Positions 54,565-64,000 of a DNA stretch of 64,000 bases are shown here, piece after piece. Numbering within the stretch: the stretch's first letter is position 1; the number at the start of each line of letters is the position of its first letter. The stretch is from Eledone cirrhosa. Taxonomy: Eukaryota > Mollusca > Cephalopoda > Octopoda > Eledonidae. Below the pieces are notes generated by a model. It was not told the origin of the DNA. It saw only the letters and a program-made list of their open reading frames with translations, and did no database searches. The DNA lies in the NCBI GenBank assembly GCA_964016885.1, contig OZ024743.1, positions 185,791,827 to 185,855,826 on the forward strand, written 5' to 3'. Made by a program: the position numbers and the translations under genes.

Positions 54565-56785
54565 GGCAAAGTGTGTTGGGAGCTGGAAGTTAGGGGAAAA
54601 GTAATGTTGGGGGAGTCGGAAGAGGAGGGGTCTAGCCACTTTTTTATGGAACCTTTTGACCAGATAGGTGGTATACAAATGAGCCTGCAATGGGCAAACA
54701 ATGAAGAACAGAAGGCAAGAAGGTGCAGAGGCAGACATTTAAAGGTGGAGATAACAGTATAGGGAGCATGAATGAGGGTTCTGGCATTCGTGATTGACTA
54801 TGTTGTAGATGATGATGATGTAGTGATGGGGATGGATGTGATCAGAAGGTTAAGAGGTGTTGTAGTCAGTGAGAATGGGAGAGATTTTGATGGGGGACAG
54901 TGAGCCATAAGTATGCAACAAAAGAGCTGGGGGAGAACTGTGAATTGATCAATGATGCTCCAAAGAAAGGAGTCTTCCATGCAAAATCTAGGACAAAGAT
55001 TTCTGGTCTGAGTATGATGGCAAGTGAAGGAAAGTTGAATGGTTCAGGAGGGAAGAGCCCCTAACACTGAGGCATAAGATGACAATTGAGTTGAGGAAAG
55101 AGCTGAAAGGGTGGATCAAAGAGGGTATTCTAATAACCTGGAAGGAGGTGGAAAGTGGAGTGTTGCCACTGATGGCAGTAGTTCAGCCAACAAAAAATAT
55201 AGTCTGGCCAGTGATAGACGTTTGTGGGCTGAATAACCATGTATCATGTCACATGGGTTGTGAGGTCAGAGATGTCTGAGAGACCTTGTAAGAGTGGAGA
55301 CAAATTATGAGAATTACTCTGTTCATCAATCTAAAATCAGCATATCTGCAATACTATGTGGTTAAAAAATTATGGATGTATCAGCTGGTGAGATACAAGG
55401 GCAAGACGTCCTGTCCGACTAGGCTAAGATTCGAGTTAAACTCTGCACCAAAATTGTAGGGACAGTCCTAGGAAAGGAGAAAAAATATCTTTGTGGATGA
55501 AATGGAGATGTTGGCAGCAGAGGTTGTAGGTCATCTAGGGTTGACTAACACCATTGGGATCAATGGAAGGGGGAAACTGCATTGGGGCTGAAGCTGAGGA
55601 AAGACAAGACAGGCAAGCTGATGGTGTAAGCTAGGGAGATAAGGCAGACGTTTTCCCCAGTGCAAAGAAAATCTAGTTGGGGAAGCCAGAGGATCTAGAA
55701 AGTGGGATGGCCCACAATGCATTGGTTGGAAGACCTGAAGTTAAGGAAACTACATAATATGCACCATATGAAAATGGTTAGGACTATTTTTAGACAAGAA
55801 AGCTGATTTTGATATGACTAAGGACAATGTTCAGAAGAGTGAGTGTAAAGTTTCATGTAAAAGATAACTGGAAAGGTTGCCAGTTAATATGATTTGCTAT
55901 CAGCAGAGATGATCGACTGGGGCAGGGGCCAATATGGAAGGAAATTATGACTGAGAATGCAGTTGAAATTGCAGGAGTGCTGGAGGGAACCAATAGATGT
56001 TATTGAAGGACAACAGTAATACTTTTGTTCAGAATCACTGAAAGTGATGCTTGACAGATAAAATGCTAGTTTCATCAGAGTTGCATATAGTGGAAATGGG
56101 ATTATGGAAAACTAAAATCAGACAATCAAAGCCATGACTATGAGGAGGCATATATCTTTGTTTGAGGCCATGTTCTGGTACACATCATGCAGGTCAGAAT
56201 AAGTTGAAGGGTCAGTGCCACGAAGAGCAGTGTTCAGGTATAAGTGTAGACATCTCAACTATGTGCCTTGGAGAAGGAACCACATCTGTCCAGATCAATG
56301 ATGAGGTTTGAGTGAAACCACAAAATGGGTGCTGCACATCTGAATGAGAGAGGAAGTGCAACAAAAGAGGAATATCAGAATAATGTTTCAGTAAATAGGA
56401 TGCCACATCACATTCTGGATGTCTATAGTGTTGTCAGCTTGTCAGACAATGATGGACAAGAAAATAAAATCAGTACTGAAGCCATGTGAAGGTTGCAGAG
56501 GGAATGACAAGGTAGACAGACAACTTCGAAATAGTATAAGTAATGAGGCTAGTTTCTTTCTTTTTTCAACTGTAGATAGATAGCATATACGTGTGTGTGT
56601 CTTTTCTTGTCTTTTTGTTTGATTACTGTTGAATAAATTGATCTTTAGATTGGGGAGGGGGGATATCGCGTGTTGGGGACCGGAAGTTTATGTCAGATCA
56701 GCAGGAGGAGGAGAGGGCTAACCTCTTTTTCATAAAACCTTTGGACTAAATAGGTTATGTGTGAATGAGCTCACAGTCAATGTCC
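54565..56785 (+). mobile_element. Degenerate LTR retrotransposon (probably Ty3/Gypsy-like)
   Basis: Two related ends: 54571 TGTGTTGGGAGCTGGAAG and 56671 TGTTGGGGACCGGAAG, each followed by a GAGGAG-rich stretch and ACCTTTTGAC/ACCTTTGGAC then ATAGGT. A purine tract TGGGGAGGGGGGA lies at 56651-56663, just before the right end, as expected for plus-strand priming. Internally, 55079-55279 reads LRKELKGWIKEGI then GVLPLMAVVQPTKN and VIDVCGLNNHV, an RT N-terminal region, followed by LGLKLRKDKTGKL-like remains. Many stops. The internal region is only about 2 kb, so gag and integrase are missing. Confidence 0.6.
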
Positions 56786-57014
56786 TCACCATTTCTAGAG
56801 AGTGTGGTGTCTTTGAATTTCATCACATGATAGAACTGATAATCAAAATTCCTTGAGAGCACTTTCTAGAAGTGAAGTAAGCATTAATATTTGTACTATA
56901 AGTTATTTCAACAAATTTAACATGTGAAATGCCTATAAAAATAAGAACCAACAGCAAAGATGAATTAGGTTAGAGAACAGATGGTTGCCTGAGTAAACAA
57001 GATCCATCTCTTCT

Positions 57015-57282
57015 AATCCAACACTCATCATCATTACTGTTTTACATTCATTCTTTCATGCTAGCATGGGTTAGACAGGTAGTCTTGTTGTGGGCAATGT
57101 CAGGTCAGAACTGATTTTACTCATACAGAACTGATTTTGGCTTGATTTCTACAGCTGGGTGACCTTCCTAACGCTAACTTTATTCACAGTGAGTACTGGG
57201 TGCTTTTTACCATGGTGCCTACACGACCACTTTACAATGCGAGCTGGGTGCTTTTTTGTCGTAACACCTACATTGTTAGTTC
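57015..57282 (-). mobile_element. LINE-B 3'UTR fragment
   Basis: TTTCATGCTAGCATGGGTTA, GATTTCTACAGCTGGGTGAC, then two CACTTTACA-type units with GAGCTGGGTGCTTTTTTGTC. Confidence 0.7.
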
Positions 57283-57527
57283 TATACTACTATAGTTCTC
57301 TATGATGACAGATAAAAATCCAGTGATATTCTCACTGGTTACTGAGATAGATGTGACATGATCACAGCTTTAAAAAAATTCACGAGTCTCTCGTATGTTT
57401 ATTATACATAAATATATTGTATATGCTATCATATACACCCCTATTATGAACTATGCTCTGTTAGTGCTGCTGTTAATAAACACTAGTATCAGTGCAATTT
57501 CCATCTATCATTACCCTATTTCTAAAA

Positions 57528-57796
57528 CAGCTGTTGCCGACCTCACAGACCACTAAATTCATAATTTTAAATTCCGTGGACCACTAATATGAGTTTAAAA
57601 AAAAAGATAAATACATGATCAGAGAACTTCCATTTTATTAAAATGAAATGCACCTATTAAATATAACAAAATTATAAATGCTTATTTAGTTATAACAAAA
57701 TTATAAATGCTTATGTAATCATAACAAAATCTTTAAAGTCAAAATTTTTCTGCGGACCACCAAATTTTCTCTTAGACCACCAGTTGGCAACCGCTG
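57528..57796. mobile_element. hAT-like MITE with near-perfect 8-bp TSD
   Basis: Left terminus CAGCTGTTGCC, right terminus GGCAACCGCTG (inverse CAGCGGTTGCC). Flanks TTCTAAAA (57520-57527) and CTCTAAAA (57797-57804) match at 7 of 8. Subterminal GGACCACTAA and GACCACCA motifs are typical. 269 bp, noncoding. It contains three TATAACAAAATTATAAATGC-type 30-bp units. Confidence 0.75.
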
Positions 57797-57804
57797 CTCT
57801 AAAA

Positions 57805-58549
57805 AGCATCATCCACTATTATTTAACTCTTAACATCATATAACATGAAACCATATTAGCAAGATATTCGTAAAAAGTAAAAAAACAGTACTGCCTCACA
57901 TTAAAAATTTAAGTTTTTATTTTAGTTTGCTACAACTTTTCACAACAATCTATCATTCAGTAAAATTACTATAAAGATCTGAATTAAGATACCTGTTTTT
58001 AGATATGTTCTGCTAAATCATTAGAGTTAGAAAAAAATAATTTCAAAATATTAAAAAGCAATATAAAGCTGCTATAATTAGGAACTTGCAGATAAGATTA
58101 AAAGAAGGGGAAATAAAATTTAAAAAGATTATCCTCACCACAATGAAAATATGAAATGTTAATCTCTTAAAACAATTAAATATAAACACTAATCCTGAGA
58201 AGTTTTAACAATTAAGAAGTAATTTTTAAAAATAAAAATAATTATCAAATTAAACTACCTTTGGTAGGAGTAACAGATTTATCACTTTCATGGCAAACTA
58301 CTTAAGCTGAACAAAAAAATTATACTAATCTTAAGCCAAACAATTTTATGGTCTTTTGTTAAATTAATGCAAAGAGCTTGTGATTAGTAAATGAAGTGAA
58401 GATAATTCAGGAAGTTGGACAAAATAAACAAAGGAAGGATTAAGATGTGGTAGCTAAAGATGATTTGGGTTAATGGAGAAAAAGGATCAAAGAGAGATGG
58501 TCACAGAAACAAATGAGTGTGTCTATGAAAACTTTATAACATAAAATAA
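57805..58549. other. Unassigned AT-rich sequence
   Basis: No exon, gene or repeat seen. Confidence 0.4.
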
Positions 58550-58738
58550 TTGTTTCTACTTTAGGCACAAGGCCAGCAATTACCCAGTGCATTACTGGTA
58601 CTTTATCGACCCCGTAAGGATGAAAGGCAAAGTTAACCTCGGCGGGATTTGAACTCAGATCATAAAGGGACATAACTCTATGCTTCAAAGCATGGTGTCC
58701 GACTCTCTACCGATACTGCCAATCCCCCGCCTTCTAAC
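58550..58738 (-). mobile_element. tRNA-derived SINE (GGCGGC family)
   Basis: Reverse: GGCACAAGGCCAGCAATTAC, TTTATCGACCCCGTAAGGAT, CTCGGCGGGATTTGAACTC and CTACCGATACTGCCAATCCC. One of the better preserved copies in the window. Confidence 0.8.
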
Positions 58739-58789
58739 ATAAAATAATATTGCTGATGATGACAATGATAATAATTCTATTAGTGTTCA

Positions 58790-60964
58790 CAATCATCATC
58801 ATCATCATCATCGTTTAACGTCCGTGTTCCATGCTTGCATGGGTTTGGACGGGAGTTTTCCCACTTGAGGCAAGAGTGGTTGTCTTGCTCGCATAGGACT
58901 GTCTGGCGGGTTTTCTACAGTTGGATGCCCTTCCTAACACCAACCACATTTACAGTGTGGGGCTGGGAGGTTTTTACCGTGTTGCCTACACGGCCACATT
59001 ACAGCGTGGACTGTCTGGCAGGTTTTCTACAGCTGGATGCCCTTCCTAACACCAACTACATTTACAGTGTGGGACTGGGACGTTTTTACCGTGTTGCCTA
59101 TACGGTCACATTACAGCGTGGACTGTGTTTTTTTGTCGTGACACCTACACGATCTCATTTGTTTCGGCCTGGATTTTGTGGCACCAACATAACTTTACAT
59201 TGAAAGGGGTGGTGTGGATGGGGTGGGGGTGTATTTTGTTAGAGATGCCTACTGACTGTAGTAGGTTTTACTTTGTATTTAGGTAACGCGGGTCTTCTCT
59301 ATTACTGAGTACCGCCAAAGCTCTCGGTCCAGTGACATTGTCTTGGAGAGGTGTAAGTGTGTGAGGTCGGAATTTATCAGCTCGTCCCAGGTTTTTCTGG
59401 GTCTGCCTACTCCGTGGCTACCGTCTATCTTTATTGCCCTGCACTTTGTTATACAGCTGTCGTCTTTCATGCGCATCACATGACCATACCAACGTAGCCT
59501 TCTCTCGAGTAAACAACATCTGATCCCTCTTATTTCTAATTTTTTCCTTAGTTCGTTTATGCTTTGCCGTTCGCGTATATTACTATTACACATCCAGCGG
59601 AGCATGCAAGCTTCGTTCCTCTCTAGTCTGCGTATATCCTCTGCACACAATGCCCAGGTCTCACTGCCATGCAACATTGCTGTTCGTATGCAGGCATCAT
59701 ACAACCTGCCTTTCACTTTTAGGGAGAACCCTTTAGCGGCTAATAGTGGTATAAGCTCTCTGAACTTTTTCCATCCAGTTCTGACTCTAGCTACTGTACT
59801 TTCGGAGCACCCTCCCCCACTGCTGATTTTGTCACCCAGGTAACGGAAGCTGTCCACTATTTCTATAGAACCCTCTGCGCAGTTGAAAGAGCTAGTATTT
59901 TGTGGGCACTTGCTGCTACTTATTGCACCAGAGCACCGGCCACATGTAAAATCTATGTTCTTAGTTAGCTTCCCTGTGATCCCACTACATCTTTTATGCA
60001 CCCATACTTTGCATTTGGGACATAAAATGGAGTTTCTACCTACGCCTTTCCTGCACACTGAGCATGGCCATTTCCCGGAAGGGACCGGCGCCTTATTTTC
60101 TTTCCTACAAACTAGAACTTTAGTCTTAGCCATGTTAATTTTAAGGCCTTTTGATTCTAGGCCGTGCTTCCATGTTTGGAATTTCTTCTCTAGCTTGGCC
60201 ATTGATTCAGCTATGAGCGTTAGGTCATCTGCGTATAGGAGTTCCCATGGGCAGCCGGTCTTGAACTCCTCTGTTATAGCCTGAAGAGCAATAATGAATA
60301 GTAGGGGCTAAGAACAGAGCCCTGATGGACACCAACTTTTACGCTAAAATCTTCACTATATTCGTTGTTAATTCTAACCTTGCTCACTGTTTCTTTATAC
60401 ATGGCTTGTATAGCTCTCACAAGCCATTCGTCAACACCTAGTTTTCTAAGAGCCCACCAGATAATGGAACAGGGGACTCTGTCGAAGGCTTTCTCCAAGT
60501 CGACAAAGGCTAAGTATAGGGGTTTACCTTTAGCTAGGTACTTCTCCTGGAGTTGTCGTACAATGAAAAGAGCGTCTGTGGTACTTTTGCCTGACACAAA
60601 CCCAAACTGCATTTCATCTAGATCAATTCTCTCTCTGATTAGTTGCACTATTACTTTTTCCGTGACCTTCATGACCTGGTCGATTAATTTAATCCCTCTA
60701 TAAGTTACTCCTATCTAGGGCGTCTCCTTTACCCTTGTAACAGTTAATGATGATGCTGCTACGCCAGTCCTTCGGAACAACCCCATTCTGTATGACTTGG
60801 TTTACTATCCGGGTGACCATGGTGTGTCCAACCGTTCCAGAGGCCTTCAGCATCTCAGCGACTATTTCCGAAGGCCCAGCCGCCTTACCCGTCTTCATAT
60901 CTTTGATTGCCTTATGGATGAATCTGTAACTCCTGGCGCAGTCAAAGGGGCGTTGTAGTAACAA
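58790..60964 (-). mobile_element. LINE-B copy 5 with long 3'UTR
   Basis: The longest LINE-B copy. Coding region 60964 to 59279, then a 3'UTR down to (ATC)6 at 58790. The 3'UTR holds two GTCTGGCGGGTTTTCTACAG / GGATGCCCTTCCTAACACC units and the hairpin CCATGCTTGCATGG. This copy shows that the small dispersed repeats in the NPC1 introns are truncated LINE-B 3' ends. Confidence 0.82.
59279..60964 (-). pseudogene. LINE-B reverse transcriptase with PHD-type finger, frame-broken
   Basis: Three segments in element order: 60964-60698 (GPSEIVAEMLKASG, VPKDWRSSIIINCYKGKG), 60672-60310 (GFVSGKSTTDALFIV, AFVDLEKAFDRVP, GVHQGSVLSP) and about 60300-59279 (YADD, finger [39 protein letters not shown]). A missing C in the CCCC run near 60305 breaks the frame at LSP/LLF; another break lies near 60690. 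The endonuclease is absent. Confidence 0.82.
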
Positions 60965-61139
60965 TCTCGGGCACTTGACATTTGGCAGAACTCACTTCCT
61001 CTCCAGTTCTAAACACAGCTGAGAAAGAGAGGGTGGGAGAGGGGAGAGTGATAGGAAGGAAATGAGAAACAGAAAAAGAATTTACTCCAATACTTTTATG
61101 AAAAAGAATTTACTCCAATACTTTTATGAAAAAGAATTT
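60965..61139. repeat. Short sequence with a 30-bp triplication
   Basis: AAAAGAATTTACTCCAATAC followed by TTTTATG occurs three times between 61075 and 61156. Confidence 0.8.
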
Positions 61140-61295
61140 ACTCCAATACTTGACTGGTACTTTATTGACCTCAAAAAGATGAAAGACAAAATTAACCTTG
61201 GTGGAATATGAATTCAGGGCAGCGATCTGGAACAAATACAGCAAAGCATTCTCTTCAATGTTCTAATGGCTCTATTAATTTGCCATCCCCCCATT
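61140..61295 (-). mobile_element. tRNA-derived SINE (GGCGGC family), subtype with GGAACAAATACAGCAAAGC
   Basis: TTGACTGGTACTTTATTGAC, GATGAAAGACAAAATTAACC, GAATATGAATTCAGGGC and TTGCCATCCCCCC. The same subtype recurs at 62085. Confidence 0.65.
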
Positions 61296-61640
61296 AAAAT
61301 GTAAGTGGTTTAATATCAAAAACACTAAATAAGCATACAAAAACTTCCCAGAATGCTACCAGCAGATAAAATACTTTTATCATCTTTTGTTTCAAATGAA
61401 TTGGGGTAAGTTTTGAAATTTGTAATTTAGAGAGCAAGCATCCTTCATATTTAGTTTCAAAGGAATTTGAACAAATAAAATAAACACCCAGACAGAAATG
61501 AAATCAGAATTTGATGAAACTTTTACAATATTCAACTACCTCAAAAACCAATCATATCTGACAGGGCCTCCTGAAGAAATGCAGTATATGCCATATCAAT
61601 ACCCTTTTGCTATTAATCTGCCTAAAACTGTCTTTAAAAA
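61296..61640. other. Unassigned sequence
   Basis: No gene recognised. A short frame from 61498 has no identifiable motif. Confidence 0.4.
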
Positions 61641-61685
61641 AAATCAAAAAAAAATCAATAAAAAAAAAAAAAAAAAAAAAAAAAA
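61641..61685 (+). repeat. A-rich run
   Basis: Interrupted poly(A) of about 40 nt, possibly a retrocopy tail. Confidence 0.7.
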
Positions 61686-61799
61686 TCAACTGGCACACTT
61701 GAGACTTTCTCTGAGGAGACTACTCTCCAAACCCTAACTCCCATACAATATATGCACACTTCCTAACTGTCCCATCAACAAGACATATGAGAATGAGAA

Positions 61800-62030
61800 T
61801 ATACATGATTAACAGGATCACATGCAGAAGCTGTTGTTGCTCATACATTGGAAGCACTATCTAGATGTTACACACAGAGATCAAGGAACACATGACTGAG
61901 TGATTCCTAGAGAAATACCACAACAGAAACATTGGGGTCACCATAAAGTCCACGGAGAGGAATTCCAACAGCCAGTCACACACACAATACAGGAACAGTT
62001 TGTGAGAACAGAATGTCTTGTTTTTCTGTG
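61800..62030 (+). pseudogene. Possible GIY-YIG endonuclease remnant (Penelope-like element)
   Basis: Plus-strand reading RITCRSCCCSYIGSTI, a stop, then MLHTEIKEHMTE resembles the Cys-rich lead and the Y-I-G-S-T...L-x-x-x-I-K-E-H pattern of GIY-YIG domains found at the end of Penelope-like ORFs. It is short and broken, and no RT is nearby. Confidence 0.35.
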
Positions 62031-62084
62031 TTCATCACTGATCATTTGAAAAGAAGTGAGAAAGAGATATAGAAGAAGAATTGA

Positions 62085-62245
62085 CTCCAGTACTTGACTG
62101 GTACTTTATTGACTTCGAAAAGATGAAAGGTAAAATTAACCTTGGTGGAATCTGAACTCAGAGTACAGAGATCTGGAACAAATACAGAAAAGCATTCTAT
62201 TCAATGTTCTAATGGCTCTGCTAATTCACCATCCACCCATTGAAA
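62085..62245 (-). mobile_element. tRNA-derived SINE, same subtype as 61140
   Basis: TTGACTGGTACTTTATTGAC, GATGAAAGGTAAAATTAACC, GGAACAAATACAGAAAAGC and CACCATCCACCC. Flanking words match those of the 61140 copy (GAATTGACTCCAGTAC), so this may be a local duplication. Confidence 0.65.
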
Positions 62246-62449
62246 TATTGGGTAAAACATTATTTTGTTTTGTCATCCTTTTACCCCAGACCATATTTAT
62301 AACTATATCTGCATTGTACTGGCTTTCCAAACACCCTATTATTTATTACATAACTCACAATGCTTCATGTAAACTATACTGTTTTATTTTAAGTTATATC
62401 TCAAACAACAGTTTTCAAGGTTAACTGAAACACAGACAGTGTTTCATCA

Positions 62450-62760
62450 CACATTAAATCTTGCTTGCCAACTAATCCAGGTTCTGCTGCACTTCGGACT
62501 GAGGAGGGTAAACTCTCCAAATAGCGGTTACTCTCCGACATGTTTGTGGTCAAGCCCATAGCAGTGGAGACTTCTGGTGTCCTTGGCCATGAGACCACCT
62601 GCCTACTCACCACCATCGGCATAGAGTTGGCTACCCACAGGTGTGAGCCTTGCAAGCTGGAATGGCTTTTCCAATGTGTTTCCTTCACCATCCTCCGAGG
62701 AAACACCTCTATTCTGTATGCTGGGGTGGCCAGCACGTGGGCCCTCATTTGCTGATAATA
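62450..62760 (+). pseudogene. Possible LINE reverse transcriptase C-terminal fragment
   Basis: Plus-strand frame with PIAVETSGVLGHETTCLLTT, IGIELATHRCEPCKLEWLFQ and VSFTILRGNTSILYAG resembles the segment ...ETFGVxGPxxxxFLxxLG...RxSxAxQRGNAxS... seen after the RT domain in some LINE-encoded proteins. The antisense frame at 62401-62853 is a shadow in my reading, though neither is proven. Confidence 0.4.
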
Positions 62761-63530
62761 GTGAGAGATGAAGAGAGTGAGAAAGACGGAGGTCGTGACT
62801 ATACCAGCGTTGCTGAAATATTTTGTCAAGTTAATAGTAACAGAAGCCATCAACTACCTCTAACAACTTCAGTTATTACTCTTTTTAGATATTTATTTTA
62901 TTCTAAATGTCCCTCCTGCTTCCTACTGTCTTATAGTAAGATTTTAATAATTAGACCAGAGAGAGGTTGTCTGGCATTAAACATTGAAATTCAAAACAAA
63001 TGAACTCTTGTTTTCCTTCAAAGTAGATTTTAACTCTTTAGAAAAAAACCTAATGTTGCTTCTAAGATAAAACAGATGTAATCATTTTAATGAGATACAA
63101 AATGAATAAGTGGGTTATTGTTTTAAATTGTGTAAAAAAATATAGGCATTTCAACAAACAAAGAAAAAGTATATATTCTTGAAAAGATCAACCGTTTTTG
63201 TTCTAGTACAAAAATATAGCAAGTAAATAGATTGAACCAGTTGTTTCATTATAAGGGTGAAAGGGAAAAACAAACTCCATTGGTAAATTCCTTGTTTTGA
63301 AAATAGATTTCAGAGTTGGAATTGTTTGGTCATAGAAATTCTATGGAGGAGTCATTTTAGTTAAAAACACACAAAAACTGTTATATTCATTTTGTAGTAG
63401 TCTTATGAAGTATCAAAGAATGTTGTTGCACTTCTGTGATTTCGTCTCAGAAACAATTCTAATGTATTCAGAAATAGACAAAAAGTAAATAACAGTTATT
63501 ATACATTTTAAGTGGCTAAAAATGATTGAA
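62761..63530. other. Unassigned AT-rich sequence
   Basis: No gene or repeat recognised. Confidence 0.4.
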
Positions 63531-63725
63531 TTAACCCTTTAGCATTACTCTATATTTACTATTATACTTTCACAGTAAAGGCTTTATCTCACATAATATT
63601 GAATCAATGAGATTTTGATAACAATACCTTAACATCAGTATAAGTGGCTGGTTACAGCTGGTTTGAACAGAAAGAGGTGAGAAAATTCTGGGCGGATATG
63701 GCTGGTTTAAATGCTAAAGAGTTAA
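63531..63725. mobile_element. piggyBac-like MITE flanked by TTAA
   Basis: TTAACCCTTTAGCATT at the left and AATGCTAAAGAGTTAA at the right are inverted with one mismatch in 16. TTAA at both outer edges and a CCCTTT terminus fit piggyBac elements. 195 bp, noncoding. Confidence 0.7.
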
Positions 63726-64000
63726 GCTGGCCAACCCTTACCATGCTGATTAGTAGCATAGCTAACTCCCTTCTCTATACAGCTAAATTATATAGTGCTT
63801 GCAAAAACAAATTAATAATGTAAGCGGAAAAGTCTACACCCAAATCTAGGCAGTGTGCCTCGGCTGCAACTCACAGAGGAAATGGTGAAGGCATTGCTGC
63901 AGAGAACAGCCAATGACACTTGCTGCACCTGCCAGTCCACCTCACAGGGCTTTGGCCTCAGGTGGAATGCACTATTTTGCAGAGGAAACAACTGTTTGGG
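63726..64000. other. Unassigned right edge
   Basis: 63830-64000 is GC-richer than its surroundings (GGCAGTGTGCCTCGGCTGCA, CCACCTCACAGGGCTTTGGC) and is perhaps part of an element or exon cut by the window end. Not identified. Confidence 0.35.

Noticed and set aside
62401..62853. 150-codon minus-strand frame considered as the missing NPC1 signal-peptide exon or a separate gene
   Set aside because: It has no phase-0 donor leading to VSCEEG and no signal peptide-like start of the right kind; the plus-strand reading looks more like an RT remnant.

Overview
The window is a eukaryotic, intron-rich, repeat-dense genome segment, most consistent with a coleoid cephalopod (octopus or relative). The signs are one animal single-copy gene with GT-AG introns, several tRNA-derived SINE families of the kind I associate with octopus and squid, LINE tails ending in (GAT)n, hAT-like and piggyBac-like MITEs, and long AT-rich satellites. 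The species assignment is inference; no database was consulted.

Layout. (1) 1-14.2 kb: a satellite of AAATCTACATACA cores separated by (TA)n, broken by three retroelements: a near-full-length LINE (LINE-A, 0.45-5.1 kb, minus), a 5'-truncated LINE with a PHD-type finger (LINE-B, 11.8-13.2 kb, minus) and a tRNA-derived SINE (13.3-13.7 kb). (2) 14.2-18.9 kb: nested SINEs and MITEs, a decayed ZBED5/FAM200-like hAT gene and a 104-nt hairpin. (3) 19.18-52.70 kb: fifteen phase-compatible minus-strand exons of an NPC1 (Niemann-Pick C1) orthologue, about 996 codons from just after the signal peptide into the C-terminal luminal domain. The signal-peptide exon and the last roughly 250 residues were not found. 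(4) 52.7-64 kb: sequence upstream of the visible NPC1 exons, with a SINE, a degenerate LTR retrotransposon, three MITE candidates, a large broken LINE-B copy and other fossils.

How the parts relate. LINE-A is the most unusual unit: its Myb-like, polyQ/CCCH and endonuclease-RT frames are each offset by -1, and an in-phase A AAA AAC heptamer precedes an ORF2 that has no nearby AUG. LINE-B shares its 3' tail with a SINE, and its 3'UTR explains most of the small dispersed repeats in the NPC1 introns. NPC1 looks intact across all 14 visible junctions, yet one 9.05-kb intron is about 94% a 37/40-bp minisatellite and another carries a 40-bp minisatellite.
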